A program made the position numbers and the translations under genes. DNA of 64,000 nucleotides, from the NCBI RefSeq assembly GCF_900129825.1, contig NZ_FQWZ01000002.1:332680-396679 (forward strand), in the 5' to 3' direction. The stretch is from Hydrocarboniphaga daqingensis (GTDB taxonomy: Bacteria > Pseudomonadota > Gammaproteobacteria > Nevskiales > Nevskiaceae). The notes beneath the pieces were generated by a model that did not search any database, was not told the DNA's origin, and was given only the letters and a program-made list of their open reading frames with translations. This document shows positions 8,096 to 20,564 of this stretch, piece after piece (position 1 is the stretch's first letter; every line of letters starts with the position of its first letter).

Positions 8096-10305
8096 GGTGC
8101 AGCGCCAAGCTGGCTCAGGATGAACGCGTATTCGCGCGCGGTGTCCTGATACTTCTGGTACCGGCCCGACTTACCGCCGTGCCCGGCGGCCATGTCGACG
8201 CTGAAGATCAGCGGCCGTTGATCGGTCTTGGTTGCCCGCAGCCGTGCGACCCACTTGGCCGGCTCGTAGTACTGCACCTGGCTGTCCCACAGGCCGGTGA
8301 CGACCAGCATTGCCGGATAGGCTTGCGCGCGTACGTTGTCGTACGGCGAATAGCCGAGCATGTAGTCGTAGTACGCCTTCTGCTTGGGGTTGCCCCACTC
8401 GTCGAATTCGTTGGTGGTCAGCGGGATTGACTCGTCGAGCATCGTCGTCACGACATCGACGAACGGCACATAGGCGACGATGCCGCGATAGTCCTGCGGC
8501 GCCAGATTGGCGACGGCACCCATCAGCAGGCCGCCCGCGCTGCCGCCGGCCGCGAACACGCGGTCCGGCGCTGCGTAGCGCTGCGCGACCAGCCAGCGCG
8601 TGCAGTCGATGAAGTCGGTGAACGTGTTCATCTTCTTCAGCAGCTTGCCGTCTTCGTACCAGGCGCGGCCCAGTTCCTGGCCGCCGCGGATATGGGCGAT
8701 CGCCACGACGAAGCCGCGGTCGAGCAGGCTGACCCAGTTGGATCGGAACACCGGGTCGGTCGAATAGCCGTAGGACCCGTACGCGTACTGATACAGCGGC
8801 GCGCTGCCGTCGAGCCGCGTGTCCTTGCGGTAGGCCAGCGAGACCGGCACGCGCGTGCCATCGCGTGCCGTGGCGTGGACGAATTCGGTGCGGTAATTCG
8901 CAACGTCGAAGCCGCCGAGCACCGGCTCGGCCTTCAACAGCGTGCGCTGCCCGTCGACGAGGTCGTATTCGTAGGTGCTGCGCGGGGTGACCAACGAGGT
9001 TTCGACGTAGCGCAGCTTCTGCCGCGTGGCGTCGGGCGTGTCGACCAGCGTCATCGAATAGCTCGGCTGGTCGCTGGCGATCACGAAGTCGCGGCCGCCG
9101 TCCCAGCGCCGTGCGCGCAGCTTCAGAAGCCCGCCGCTGCGTTCGTTGACCGCCAGGTAATCGCGGTACAGCGCATAGTTTTCGATGAAGGCGTCGGGGC
9201 GCGCCGGCAGCACGTCCTTCCACGCGGCCTTGTCGGCCGCGCGCGCGATTGGCACGCGGACGATGCGGAAGTTCGGCGCCTGCCAGTTGCTGCGGATCAC
9301 GAAGTCGTTACCGATCGCGTCGGCCTGATATTCGTGGCCGGCCTCGCGCGGCAGCAGCGGCTTGAAGCGCAGCTGCGGGTCGTTGGCGGCGGCGTAGCGC
9401 ACTTCGGTCTGCAAGGTGCTCTGCAGCTGGATGAACAGCAGCTTCTCCGACTTGCTGCTGCCCAGGCTCAGGTAATAGCTCGGGTCTTTTTCTTCGTAGA
9501 TCAGCGTGTCTTGCGCGGGCGCCTCGCCGAGCCGGTGGCGGTGTACGCGCACCGACAACAGCGTGACCGGGTCCTTGGCCACGTACAGCAGCGTCTTGCT
9601 GTCGGCGGCCCAGACGATATTGGGCTCGACGTTGGGCACGCTGTCGGCCAGCGTGGCGCCGGTTTCGAGATTCTTGATCTTCAGCGTGTACTGGCGGCGG
9701 CCGACGGTGTCTTCGGCGTAGGCCAGCAGCTTGCCGTCGGGGCTGATCTGCGTGTCGCCGATCTGGAAGTACGCATGACCCTGCGCCATCGCGTTGCCGT
9801 CGAGCATCACCTGCTCGGGTGCCGACATCGAGCCGACGCGCCGGGCGTGGATCGGGTACTCCTTGCCTTCTTCGAAGCGCGTGTAGCGCCAGACGCCGTG
9901 CTGCAGCACCGGCACCGAAGCGTCGTCGGGCTTGAGACGCTGCACCATCTCGTCATACAGCCGCGCCTGCAGGTCAGCGGCCGGGGCCATGACCGCATCG
10001 CGATACGCGTTTTCAGCGTTCAGATAGCCCAGCACCTCGGGCGACTGACGCGTGTCGTCACGCAGCCAGTAGTAGTCGTCGTTGCGGGTGCCGTTGGGTG
10101 AGGTCACTGCATAAGGCTTGCGTGCGGCGACCGGGGCGACGGGCGCGCTGGCCGGCGTCGATGCCGTGGTCGCAGGCGCTGGTGTCGGCGCAACGGGACT
10201 GGGCGCGACACAGCCGGCAGCCAGCAGCAGCGCCAGCAGCGCGGCCGGCATGCGAACTTCCGCCAGACCGCGACGCGTCAGCGTCGATAGATAGGACATC
10301 GTCAA
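8092..10305 (-). CDS. S9 prolyl oligopeptidase family protein (oligopeptidase B-like), lipoprotein
   Basis: 737 residues. A lipobox LLAAGC with Cys32 follows an RR-containing N-region, so the mature protein should be lipid-anchored in the envelope; a Pro/Ala/Thr-rich spacer (33-60) follows. A beta-propeller region comes next, then the catalytic alpha/beta-hydrolase domain with Ser589 in GGSAGG, Asp674 in GLWDSQ and His709 in AAGHGG. PtrB-type oligopeptidases cut short peptides after Lys or Arg. E. coli PtrB is cytoplasmic, so the export signal is a notable difference, though exported homologues are common in this branch. ATG 10305 keeps a positively charged n-region; Met19 would leave none. 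Confidence 0.88.
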   Translation of the reverse strand: MTMSYLSTLTRRGLAEVRMPAALLALLLAAGCVAPSPVAPTPAPATTASTPASAPVAPVAARKPYAVTSPNGTRNDDYYWLRDDTRQSPEVLGYLNAENAYRDAVMAPAADLQARLYDEMVQRLKPDDASVPVLQHGVWRYTRFEEGKEYPIHARRVGSMSAPEQVMLDGNAMAQGHAYFQIGDTQISPDGKLLAYAEDTVGRRQYTLKIKNLETGATLADSVPNVEPNIVWAADSKTLLYVAKDPVTLLSVRVHRHRLGEAPAQDTLIYEEKDPSYYLSLGSSKSEKLLFIQLQSTLQTEVRYAAANDPQLRFKPLLPREAGHEYQADAIGNDFVIRSNWQAPNFRIVRVPIARAADKAAWKDVLPARPDAFIENYALYRDYLAVNERSGGLLKLRARRWDGGRDFVIASDQPSYSMTLVDTPDATRQKLRYVETSLVTPRSTYEYDLVDGQRTLLKAEPVLGGFDVANYRTEFVHATARDGTRVPVSLAYRKDTRLDGSAPLYQYAYGSYGYSTDPVFRSNWVSLLDRGFVVAIAHIRGGQELGRAWYEDGKLLKKMNTFTDFIDCTRWLVAQRYAAPDRVFAAGGSAGGLLMGAVANLAPQDYRGIVAYVPFVDVVTTMLDESIPLTTNEFDEWGNPKQKAYYDYMLGYSPYDNVRAQAYPAMLVVTGLWDSQVQYYEPAKWVARLRATKTDQRPLIFSVDMAAGHGGKSGRYQKYQDTAREYAFILSQLGAAP

Positions 10306-10424
10306 CTCCGGTGATCGACGCTCCCCAGCGGCGCCGCCGGCGATCTTACTGTTTGCCCCGCCCGCTCGCGTATTGCCGTCGTAGGAGGGCTACCATCGCG
10401 ACAACCCCATGCTGGAGCGTCCCG

Positions 10425-11072
10425 ATGTCACGTCATGCCTTGCTCGCCGGTAGTACGGGATTGATCGGCAGTTTGTTGCTGCGCCAGCTGCTCGACGACC
10501 CTCGCTACGACCGCGTCACCGCGCTGAGTCGCCGCGAGCTGCCGCTGCAGCACGAGCGGCTGCACGTGCTGCTGACGGACTTCGACGATCTGGATCGCAG
10601 GCGCGACATGCTGGGCGCCGATGACGTGTTCTGCGCGTTGGGCACGACGATGGCGCGCGCCGGCTCGCGCAGCGCGTTCGAACAGGTCGATCACGGCATG
10701 GTGCTGGCGCTGGCCCACGCGGCCCGCCGGGCCGGCGCGCGCCAGTTCGTGCTGGTGTCGGCGGCCGGCAGCAGTGCCACATCGCCGTCGTTCTACAGCC
10801 GCACCAAGGCGCGCGTGGAGTCCGACCTGCGTGCGCTGGGCTATCCGGGCCTGCATATCTTGCGGCCGTCGTTGCTGCTCGGTGACCGCCGCGAGTCGCG
10901 GCCGATGGAGCAGTTGGCGCAGCGCCTTTCGCCGGCACTGGGCTGGCTGGCGCGCGGGCCGATGGCGCGCTACGCGCCGGTGCAGGCCGCCACCGTGGCC
11001 ACGGCGATGCGCGTGATCGCGCTGCGCGACCAAGCGGGCACCCATGTGTACGAGGCGCCGTTTCCGGCCTGA
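10425..11072 (+). CDS. NAD(P)-binding atypical SDR (HTATIP2/YbjT-like)
   Basis: 215 residues starting at ATG 10425 with GGAG 7 nt upstream. The nucleotide-binding motif GSTGLIG is at 9-15, followed by typical atypical-SDR phrases: DDVFCALGTTMARAGS, HAARRAGARQFVLVSAAGS, YSRTKARVE and HILRPSLLLG. These proteins bind NADP(H) and often serve as oxidoreductases or redox sensors with unknown substrates. It is divergent from the oligopeptidase B gene and convergent with the DUF1631-like gene, so it appears monocistronic. Confidence 0.82.
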   Translation: MSRHALLAGSTGLIGSLLLRQLLDDPRYDRVTALSRRELPLQHERLHVLLTDFDDLDRRRDMLGADDVFCALGTTMARAGSRSAFEQVDHGMVLALAHAARRAGARQFVLVSAAGSSATSPSFYSRTKARVESDLRALGYPGLHILRPSLLLGDRRESRPMEQLAQRLSPALGWLARGPMARYAPVQAATVATAMRVIALRDQAGTHVYEAPFPA

Positions 11073-11093
11073 TCGCCGCGACGGTGCGCGCGG

Positions 11094-12692
11094 CTAGGAC
11101 TCCGGCAACTCGATCACGCCGCTGCCTGGCAGGCGCGCCGCGCCTTGCGGCGCCGCGGTCGGCGTTGCCTCGCCGATCGCCGTGGTGTCGGTGCGTCGCT
11201 CGTAGAACGCCTCGCGCAGTGCTTGCTGCAGCCGGTCGCAGCGGTCGCCGCGCAGCCCGGCTTCCAGCAACTCGGCGCTGATCGTCGCCAGCAGCGATTC
11301 AAACTCGCGGACCCGCGTGGCGTCGCTGGATATCGCGTCCAGCAATTGGTCGAGCCGGTTCAGGCCGTCCTGCCATGGTGCCGACGGACGGCCGTGGCGC
11401 AGCAGCCGCTGTGTCAGCAGCGGCCCCCAACCGGCTCGCAGAAACAGCCGCAACCCTTGTGGCAGCGTGTGCTGCAAGGTCGCCTGAGCCAGGGTTTCGG
11501 CAACGTCGCGGCGCGCATCGACCAAACCGCGGTCCTCGCCTAGACCGCTGTGCAGGCGCAGTCCATCAAGGCAGTCGGTGACTTGGGTCGCCGTCAAGGG
11601 TGCTATCTGCGGCAACGTCGATTGCACGAAGCTGGCGCTCAAGGCCATCTGGTCGATCCGTGCGCACAGCTGACGGCGCTGACGCTCGTCGTGGCATTCG
11701 CAGGCTTGGCGCAGCAACTGACGAACCGGATGTGCCGGCCAGTACAGCAGCGCCCCGTCGGCGAGCACGATCTTGGTCAGCGTGAAACGCAGTGGTTCGA
11801 ATGCAGCACGCGCGCTCGCGGCCAGCGGCTCCAGCGAGGTGGCGATCAGCTGCCCCAGCAGCGCCAGCCGCTGGGCGATCGGTCGCGGATCTCCAGCCGG
11901 GGCCGGGGCTCGATGCAGCGCGGCCAGCAGCACTGCGGCCAGCTGTGCGTCGGCATCCTGCAGGCCGCGCGCTTGCTCGTGGCGCAGCGCCGTCAGCATC
12001 GCCTCGTCGACGCTGTGCTCGGCATCGGCCGCTGTCACCATCATCGCGTCGGTCGTGCCGGCGGCGGTGGTCGGTAACGGGTTGTCGAGGGTATCCAGCG
12101 CTTGGATCAGGATTCGCTCCAGCGCCGCACCCAGCACCGGTTCGAGCAGTGCATACAGCGCCAGGCGCTGCGATCCGCCGATGTCCTGAGCCTCCAAGGC
12201 GACGCGCAGCGTGTCGACCAGCGTGGCCGGAGCGAATGCTGCGGCCAGGTTCGGCATCTGCCCGCGCAGGGCCCGTACCCTGAGCCGCTGTTCGAGTCGC
12301 ACCAGCGGCGGGTCGTGTGCGCGGCGCAGGCGCTGGGCCAGGGCGTCGATCGCAAGCTGTTCGACGCGCGCCTCGGCCGCCGGCCGTCCATAGCGAACCA
12401 GCTCACGATCACCGCGCCCACCGGCGGCTGACGGCGGTGAAAACAAGCGGGCGATCTCGCGCCGGTAGCGCCGGTCCAGGCTGTTGCGCTCGACCCTGAG
12501 CCGCGCGGACAGTTCGGCATGCAGGCGCGGGCCCGGTACGTCGCGACCGTCAGCGACAAGCCGGTCGAGCCGACCCAGCAGGTCGCCGAGCGCTTGGCTC
12601 AGGTGATCCTGCACCATGCCGCACAATAGGCCTGCCGTCCCCGCTGCGGGTCCGTCGGGTCCCTGGGGCTGCTTTTCGATCGAGTTGGACAT
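11094..12692 (-). CDS. DUF1631-like protein
   Basis: 532 residues, mostly helical and rich in Leu, Ala and Arg, without signal peptide or membrane segment. The stretch AGWGPLLTQRLLRHG followed by W-x3-L-x2-LDQLLDAI near residue 430 matches the repeat-like C-terminal pattern of DUF1631 proteins, a proteobacterial family without known function and sometimes mislabelled thymidine phosphorylase. The usual family length is 700-800, so this would be a short member. It stands alone, divergent from metH across a 128-bp gap. The family call is tentative. Confidence 0.6.
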   Translation of the reverse strand: MSNSIEKQPQGPDGPAAGTAGLLCGMVQDHLSQALGDLLGRLDRLVADGRDVPGPRLHAELSARLRVERNSLDRRYRREIARLFSPPSAAGGRGDRELVRYGRPAAEARVEQLAIDALAQRLRRAHDPPLVRLEQRLRVRALRGQMPNLAAAFAPATLVDTLRVALEAQDIGGSQRLALYALLEPVLGAALERILIQALDTLDNPLPTTAAGTTDAMMVTAADAEHSVDEAMLTALRHEQARGLQDADAQLAAVLLAALHRAPAPAGDPRPIAQRLALLGQLIATSLEPLAASARAAFEPLRFTLTKIVLADGALLYWPAHPVRQLLRQACECHDERQRRQLCARIDQMALSASFVQSTLPQIAPLTATQVTDCLDGLRLHSGLGEDRGLVDARRDVAETLAQATLQHTLPQGLRLFLRAGWGPLLTQRLLRHGRPSAPWQDGLNRLDQLLDAISSDATRVREFESLLATISAELLEAGLRGDRCDRLQQALREAFYERRTDTTAIGEATPTAAPQGAARLPGSGVIELPES

Positions 12693-12790
12693 GACCTGCG
12701 TTTATCGGCCTCCACGGGGATCGGAATGAGCGCTTTATCCGTCGGCGGCAAGTCGCCTCTGACGAGCGGCCAGCCCGACACTTCGCCACA

Positions 12791-12810
12791 TCATCCGTCT
12801 ATCCGGATGA
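12791..12810. promoter_or_regulatory. 20-bp palindrome upstream of metH, candidate methionine-regulon operator
   Basis: TCATCCG and CGGATGA form a perfect 7-bp inverted repeat around the 6-base spacer TCTATC, ending 10-16 bp before the two possible metH starts. The short symmetric form and location fit a dimeric repressor site overlapping the promoter or start region. Proteobacterial methionine genes are known to be controlled by MetJ, MetR, SahR or SamR; this is not the MetJ box. The assignment to an ArsR-type SahR/SamR regulator is inference. The same bases could also fold as an RNA hairpin. Confidence 0.5.
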
Positions 12811-12820
12811 CGAGATACAA

Positions 12821-16636
<3,816 letters not shown>

Positions 16637-16953
16637 AAGCACATCGGCTGAACCGGGCGCCGCGGCGGTCGACCGCGCTGCCGTCCGTTAGCGCGGCGAC
16701 GCGGGGGGCGACTGGTTCGTCGGGTTGCGATCGGCCCCTCACCGCCGCGCTGGTCGCCCCGCCGATGCCGCATGGCCGCCATCGGGCCTTTTGCGCTGCC
16801 CCGCGGCGGCCGAAGGCGTAGCGTAGCGATCCGCGGCGATGACCGACCACGAGCCCGAATGCGACCGGTCATCCTCGCGGGAAATTTGCCTACAAGGGGT
16901 TGCCAACAGACTGGGTCCATCACTTCTGTGTAGACCCGGAGCCGAAATTGACG
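16637..16953. other. intergenic region after metH
   Basis: About 317 bp with several short GC-rich inverted repeats but no hairpin followed by a T-run, no tRNA-like fold and no conserved reading frame that I can support. It presumably carries the 3' untranslated end of metH and the promoter of the next gene. Confidence 0.5.
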
Positions 16954-17631
16954 ATGAGTTCAGTGGGCCCACCGTACGTGCTGATGGCCGTCCTGTGCAT
17001 GTCGGGGTCGGCCGTCTGGTTCCTGATGCGCAGCGATCCGGCGCAGTTGGCCTCGATGGCCCCGTCGTCGGGGTCTCGCGATGACATGGCCACGCTCGCG
17101 GTGCCCGTCGACACTGCCGACTACACGCGTCGCCAGCCGGGCCGGCCGCTGACCGCCGGCCTGATCAGCTACGCCAGCGTCGAAGATGTCAGTCTGACGC
17201 TGCGCACCGGTCGCGTGGCCGTCGAACGGCGCACGCTGGCCCGGCCGCCCGACCCGCGCTATCCGCCCCGAACGCTGGACACGCTGACGGTGGATCGCTT
17301 CCCGCTGCTGGGTACGCGCGGCCAGCTGACGCTGCAGTTCTTCAACGACCGCCTGTTCGAGATCGGCTTTCGTCCGGACGACGCCAGCGCCTGTGCCCGA
17401 TCGCTGAAGGCCGCCGATTCCAAGCTTCGTCGCGACGCCAACGGCCGCGCCGAGCGCACGTCGGGCAGCCAGCGCATCGCCACCAACTGCGACCTGGCCG
17501 CCAGCGACGTCGGCCGGTCCTTGAACACCGAGCCCTACGTGCTGTGGCAGGACCTGCGTCTGGTGCGTGAGCGCGACGACTGGGATCTGCGCTTCGGTGC
17601 GATTCCGTACAGCAACAAAACGCCGAGCTGA
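16954..17631 (+). CDS. hypothetical membrane-anchored protein
   Basis: 225 residues if it starts at ATG 16954; GGAG lies 13 nt upstream, and an upstream ATG at 16900 or a downstream ATG at 16984 are alternatives. An N-terminal hydrophobic segment (about residues 7-24) is followed by a polar, soluble domain of about 190 residues. That domain contains alternating strands around LTLQFFNDRLFEIGFRPDD and a C-terminal RDDWDLRFGAIPYSN. It has two cysteines in the soluble part. I do not recognise the family. It is probably exported or anchored facing the periplasm. Codon use matches neighbours, so it is likely a real gene. Confidence 0.6.
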   Translation: MSSVGPPYVLMAVLCMSGSAVWFLMRSDPAQLASMAPSSGSRDDMATLAVPVDTADYTRRQPGRPLTAGLISYASVEDVSLTLRTGRVAVERRTLARPPDPRYPPRTLDTLTVDRFPLLGTRGQLTLQFFNDRLFEIGFRPDDASACARSLKAADSKLRRDANGRAERTSGSQRIATNCDLAASDVGRSLNTEPYVLWQDLRLVRERDDWDLRFGAIPYSNKTPS

Positions 17632-17646
17632 AAACCCCGAGAAACC

Positions 17647-18552
17647 TCAGGGTTTGACGAACTTCAGCGTCATCCGGTCGGACTCGCCGATCGCCAGGTA
17701 CTTGGCGCGGTCGACGTCGCCGAGCCGTAGCGTCGGCGGCAGCGTCCAGACGCCGCCCGGGTGGTCGCGCGTGTCTCGCGGGTTGGCGTTGATTTCTTCC
17801 CAGGCCACCCAGGTAAAGCCGGCCTCGACCGCCAACTGCACGACGTAGTCCTGGCTCATGTAGCCGCTGCGGATCATCTCCTCGCGGCTGACGTCGTCGT
17901 AGTTGCGATGCTCGACCACGCCGAGCACGCCGCCTTTCTTCAGCACGCGGAAGAACGCGGCAAACATCTCGCGTTCGGTGCCGTCGGCCAGCCAGTTATG
18001 CACGTTGCGGAACGTCAGCACCATGTCGGCGCTGTCGGGCGGTGCTGGCTGCCAGGCGTTGGGCGCGCCGATGGCCGTCAAGCGGACACGATCGAACAGC
18101 TGCGGCGTTGCCGCCAGTGCCTTCTTGTACTGGTCCAGCGTGCGCTTCTGGTACGCCGGCTGATTGGGGCTGTCAGCGAAATGCGCGGCAATGTACAGGC
18201 CGCGTGCTCGCAGGAACGGCGCCAGGATCTCGGTATACCAGCCGCCGCCGGGCCAGATCTCGATCACGGTCATGTCGTTCTCGACGCCAAAAAACTCCAG
18301 CGTCTCGAGCGGATGGCGATCGAGATCGCGCGCCCGGTTGGCGTCGCGATACGGCGCGGCGATCGCCTGCTCCAGCGTGATCGTCGGCAGCGTCTCGGGC
18401 GCTGCGGGCGGCGGCGTGACGCAGCTGCTCAGCAGCCAGCCAGCCGCTGCGGCCGCGACGACCGCGGCGCAGTGCTTGAAAGACCGCTTAGTGATGGTGG
18501 CCGCCCTCGCCGTGCACGTGGCCGTGCTCGAGTTCTTCGGCGCTGGCTTCAC
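17647..18552 (-). CDS. SAM-dependent methyltransferase-like protein with lipoprotein signal
   Basis: A class-I methyltransferase fold of the COG4798-like type, with VIEIWPGGGWYTEIL as motif I, an FRNVHNW strand-4 region and VLKKGGVLGVVEHR. The N-terminal part KHCAAVVAAAAAGWLLSSC is a convincing lipoprotein signal with lipobox LSSC, which would place the protein outside the cytoplasm, away from S-adenosylmethionine. The first ATG (18552) lies 65 bp inside slyD and gives a 24-residue extension before the signal. No ATG, GTG or TTG lies between, so a rare start (ATC near 18495) is the alternative. It is probably cotranscribed with slyD. Substrate unknown. Confidence 0.75.
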   Translation of the reverse strand: MKPAPKNSSTATCTARAATITKRSFKHCAAVVAAAAAGWLLSSCVTPPPAAPETLPTITLEQAIAAPYRDANRARDLDRHPLETLEFFGVENDMTVIEIWPGGGWYTEILAPFLRARGLYIAAHFADSPNQPAYQKRTLDQYKKALAATPQLFDRVRLTAIGAPNAWQPAPPDSADMVLTFRNVHNWLADGTEREMFAAFFRVLKKGGVLGVVEHRNYDDVSREEMIRSGYMSQDYVVQLAVEAGFTWVAWEEINANPRDTRDHPGGVWTLPPTLRLGDVDRAKYLAIGESDRMTLKFVKP

Positions 18553-18970
18553 GCACGTCGGTGATCTCGACGTCGAAGTTCAGGTTTTCGCCGGCCAGCG
18601 GGTGGTTGCCGTCGACGGTGACGATGTCGCCGATCACGCGCGTGACGACGACACGGCTCGGGCCCTGCGGGCCGTCGGCGGTGAAGCTCATGCCCGGCTT
18701 GATGTCCTTGATGCCCTGGAACGCGCGGCGCGGCACGTCCTGCACCAGGCGCGCATCGCGCTCGCCGTAGCCTTCGGCCGGGGCCACCTTGACGCTCAGC
18801 TTGTCGCCGGCGGCCTTGCCGGCCAGTGCGTTTTCAAGGCCGGGAACAATGTTGCCGGCGCCGTGCAGATAGGCCAGCGGCGACGAACCTTCCGACGAGT
18901 CGATGACCTCGCCCGCGTCGTTTTTCAGGGTGTAATGGAACGAAACCGCACAGCGGTCGGCGATCTGCAT
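18488..18970 (-). CDS. slyD: SlyD-type FKBP peptidyl-prolyl isomerase
   Basis: 160 residues starting at ATG 18970. The FKBP domain opens with DRCAVSFHYTLKNDAGEVIDSS, seen as VSFHYTLKNDAGEVIDSS, and continues through PLAYLHGAGNIVPGLENAL. An inserted flap (about 70-120) follows, and the chain ends NLNFDVEITDVREAS before a His-rich tail HGHVHGEGGHHH. SlyD proteins catalyse proline isomerisation, act as chaperones and bind nickel through the His-rich tail, supporting hydrogenase or urease maturation in E. coli. The tail here has six histidines and no cysteines. The methyltransferase gene begins within its 3' end. Confidence 0.92.
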   Translation of the reverse strand: MQIADRCAVSFHYTLKNDAGEVIDSSEGSSPLAYLHGAGNIVPGLENALAGKAAGDKLSVKVAPAEGYGERDARLVQDVPRRAFQGIKDIKPGMSFTADGPQGPSRVVVTRVIGDIVTVDGNHPLAGENLNFDVEITDVREASAEELEHGHVHGEGGHHH

Positions 18971-19298
18971 GTCAGGGGCTCGGCTGGAATGGACTGATGG
19001 GTGCGGTGACCCGCTGCTATGGTAGCCGATCGACAACTTGTGACGGCTCTTGCAACCCTGTCGCCACGGCGCGCGTCCAAGCAACGGCGCAGGCGCCAAC
19101 GTCGCCCGGGGGGAGAACGACTTTGACCAAGACAATGGCGGTTTTCGCCGATAGCTGGCCGATTGCGCGACGCAAGCGGCTGACGATGATTTGCACCTCA
19201 TCATAAAATCCATTTATTTCAGCCATTTAGATGACATCGGCGACTGGCACGATGCGTGGAATGGCTGCCCGAACACGCTTTCCGTACACGACCTCGAC
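18971..19298. other. divergent intergenic region slyD / RND adaptor
   Basis: A 328-bp gap between divergently transcribed genes that must hold both promoters. The right third (about 19180-19240) is clearly AT-richer than the surroundings. I see no conserved ORF or RNA fold in it. Confidence 0.5.
19180..19209 (+). promoter_or_regulatory. possible sigma-70 promoter for the RND efflux operon
   Basis: CTGACG, an 18-base spacer and TAAAAT form a moderate match to -35/-10 consensus inside the AT-rich part of the divergent gap, about 90 bp before the adaptor start. Pattern match only; no operator for a TetR-type repressor was recognised nearby. Confidence 0.3.
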
Positions 19299-20423
19299 AT
19301 GACGACTTCTCTGCGCGCGCTCCCCCTCCCGAACGCAATCGGCCTGACGACGATGCTGTTGCTGGCGCTGTCCTTGGCCGGCTGCAACGGCAAGAAGGCC
19401 GAGGACGAAAAGAAGAAGGAGGAGCCGGCGATCCCGGTCGAAGTCGCGCCGGTCACCCAGGGCCGCATCGATGCGGCATATCGCGGCACGGCGACGCTGG
19501 AGGCCGAAAACGAGGCCACGGTGATGGCCAAGCAGGGCGGTGTGATCGAGCAGGTGATGGTCGAGGAGGGTGACCGCGTCCAGGCCGGCCAAGTGCTGGC
19601 GCGGCTCGAAACCGACAAGCTGCGCTTCGAACTGGCGCGCGCGCAGGCCGACGTCGACCGGCTCGAACAGGACTTCACCCGGCTCAAGTCCGTCTACCAG
19701 CGCAACCTGGTGTCGCGCGAGGCCTACGACAAGACCCAGTACGACCTGGCCGCCGCGCACGCGGCCGCCGACCTCGCCACGCTGGCGCTGAAAGAGGCAC
19801 AGATCCGCGCGCCGTTCGACGGCGTGGTCAGCGCACGCTTCATCAAGCGCGGCAACCTGATCCAGGCCAACACGCAAGCGTTTCGGATCACGCAGCTCGA
19901 CCGGCTGCGCGCGGCGATCTACGTGCCCGAGCGCGACATCGACAAGCTCAAGCCCGAGCACGATGTGAAGCTGACGGTCGACGCGTATCCGGATCAGGTG
20001 TTCGGCGGTGTCGTGATGCTGATCAACCCGGTCGTCGATGCCAGCTCCGGCACGGTCAAGGTCACCGTGCGGATCGACGCCAAGCAGTCGACGCTGCGGC
20101 CCGGCATGTTCGCCCGCGCCGAAATCCTGTACGACCGCCACGAACAAGCGCTGCTGGTGCCGCGCGATGCCGTGCTGGTCGAAGATGCCGCCGAGTCGGT
20201 TTATCTGGTGCATGACGGCCGCGCCCAGCGCCGGCCGATCAAGGTCGGTTATGGCGACGCCGAGCATTTCGAGGTGCTTGACGGCCTCAAGCTCGGCGAC
20301 CAAGTCGTGACCACCGGGCAATCGAGCCTGAAGGACGACGCCAAGGTCGACGTCGTGCAACCGCTGAAGGCAGCGCCAGCGACGGCCGCACCGGCGACTG
20401 CGGCGCCGGCCAAGGCGAGCTGA
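19299..20423 (+). CDS. RND efflux periplasmic adaptor (membrane fusion protein)
   Basis: 374 residues starting at ATG 19299, which places a lipobox LSLAGC (Cys29) after a normal signal peptide; an in-frame ATG at 19191 would bury it. A Lys/Glu-rich spacer is followed by a biotinyl-lipoyl half (VIEQVMVEEGDRVQAGQVLARL), a coiled-coil hairpin (about 95-150), the second lipoyl half (RAPFDGVVSARFIKRGN) and beta-barrel domains. An Ala/Pro tail closes it. Adaptors of this type bridge an inner-membrane RND pump to an outer-membrane channel. It is first in an operon with two RND permeases; no TolC-like gene is present here. Confidence 0.92.
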   Translation: MTTSLRALPLPNAIGLTTMLLLALSLAGCNGKKAEDEKKKEEPAIPVEVAPVTQGRIDAAYRGTATLEAENEATVMAKQGGVIEQVMVEEGDRVQAGQVLARLETDKLRFELARAQADVDRLEQDFTRLKSVYQRNLVSREAYDKTQYDLAAAHAAADLATLALKEAQIRAPFDGVVSARFIKRGNLIQANTQAFRITQLDRLRAAIYVPERDIDKLKPEHDVKLTVDAYPDQVFGGVVMLINPVVDASSGTVKVTVRIDAKQSTLRPGMFARAEILYDRHEQALLVPRDAVLVEDAAESVYLVHDGRAQRRPIKVGYGDAEHFEVLDGLKLGDQVVTTGQSSLKDDAKVDVVQPLKAAPATAAPATAAPAKAS

Positions 20424-20564
20424 GATGCGTCAGTCGCTCCACCACGTCGCGATCGACGGCAGCGCCGCTGCCGCGCCACGTCAGCCGCCGGCAGCCTCGA
20501 TGCCGTCGTACTGCCGGATCGCACTGCGCGACGATGACCACGCTGCCGCAAGGAATCCGTAGCC

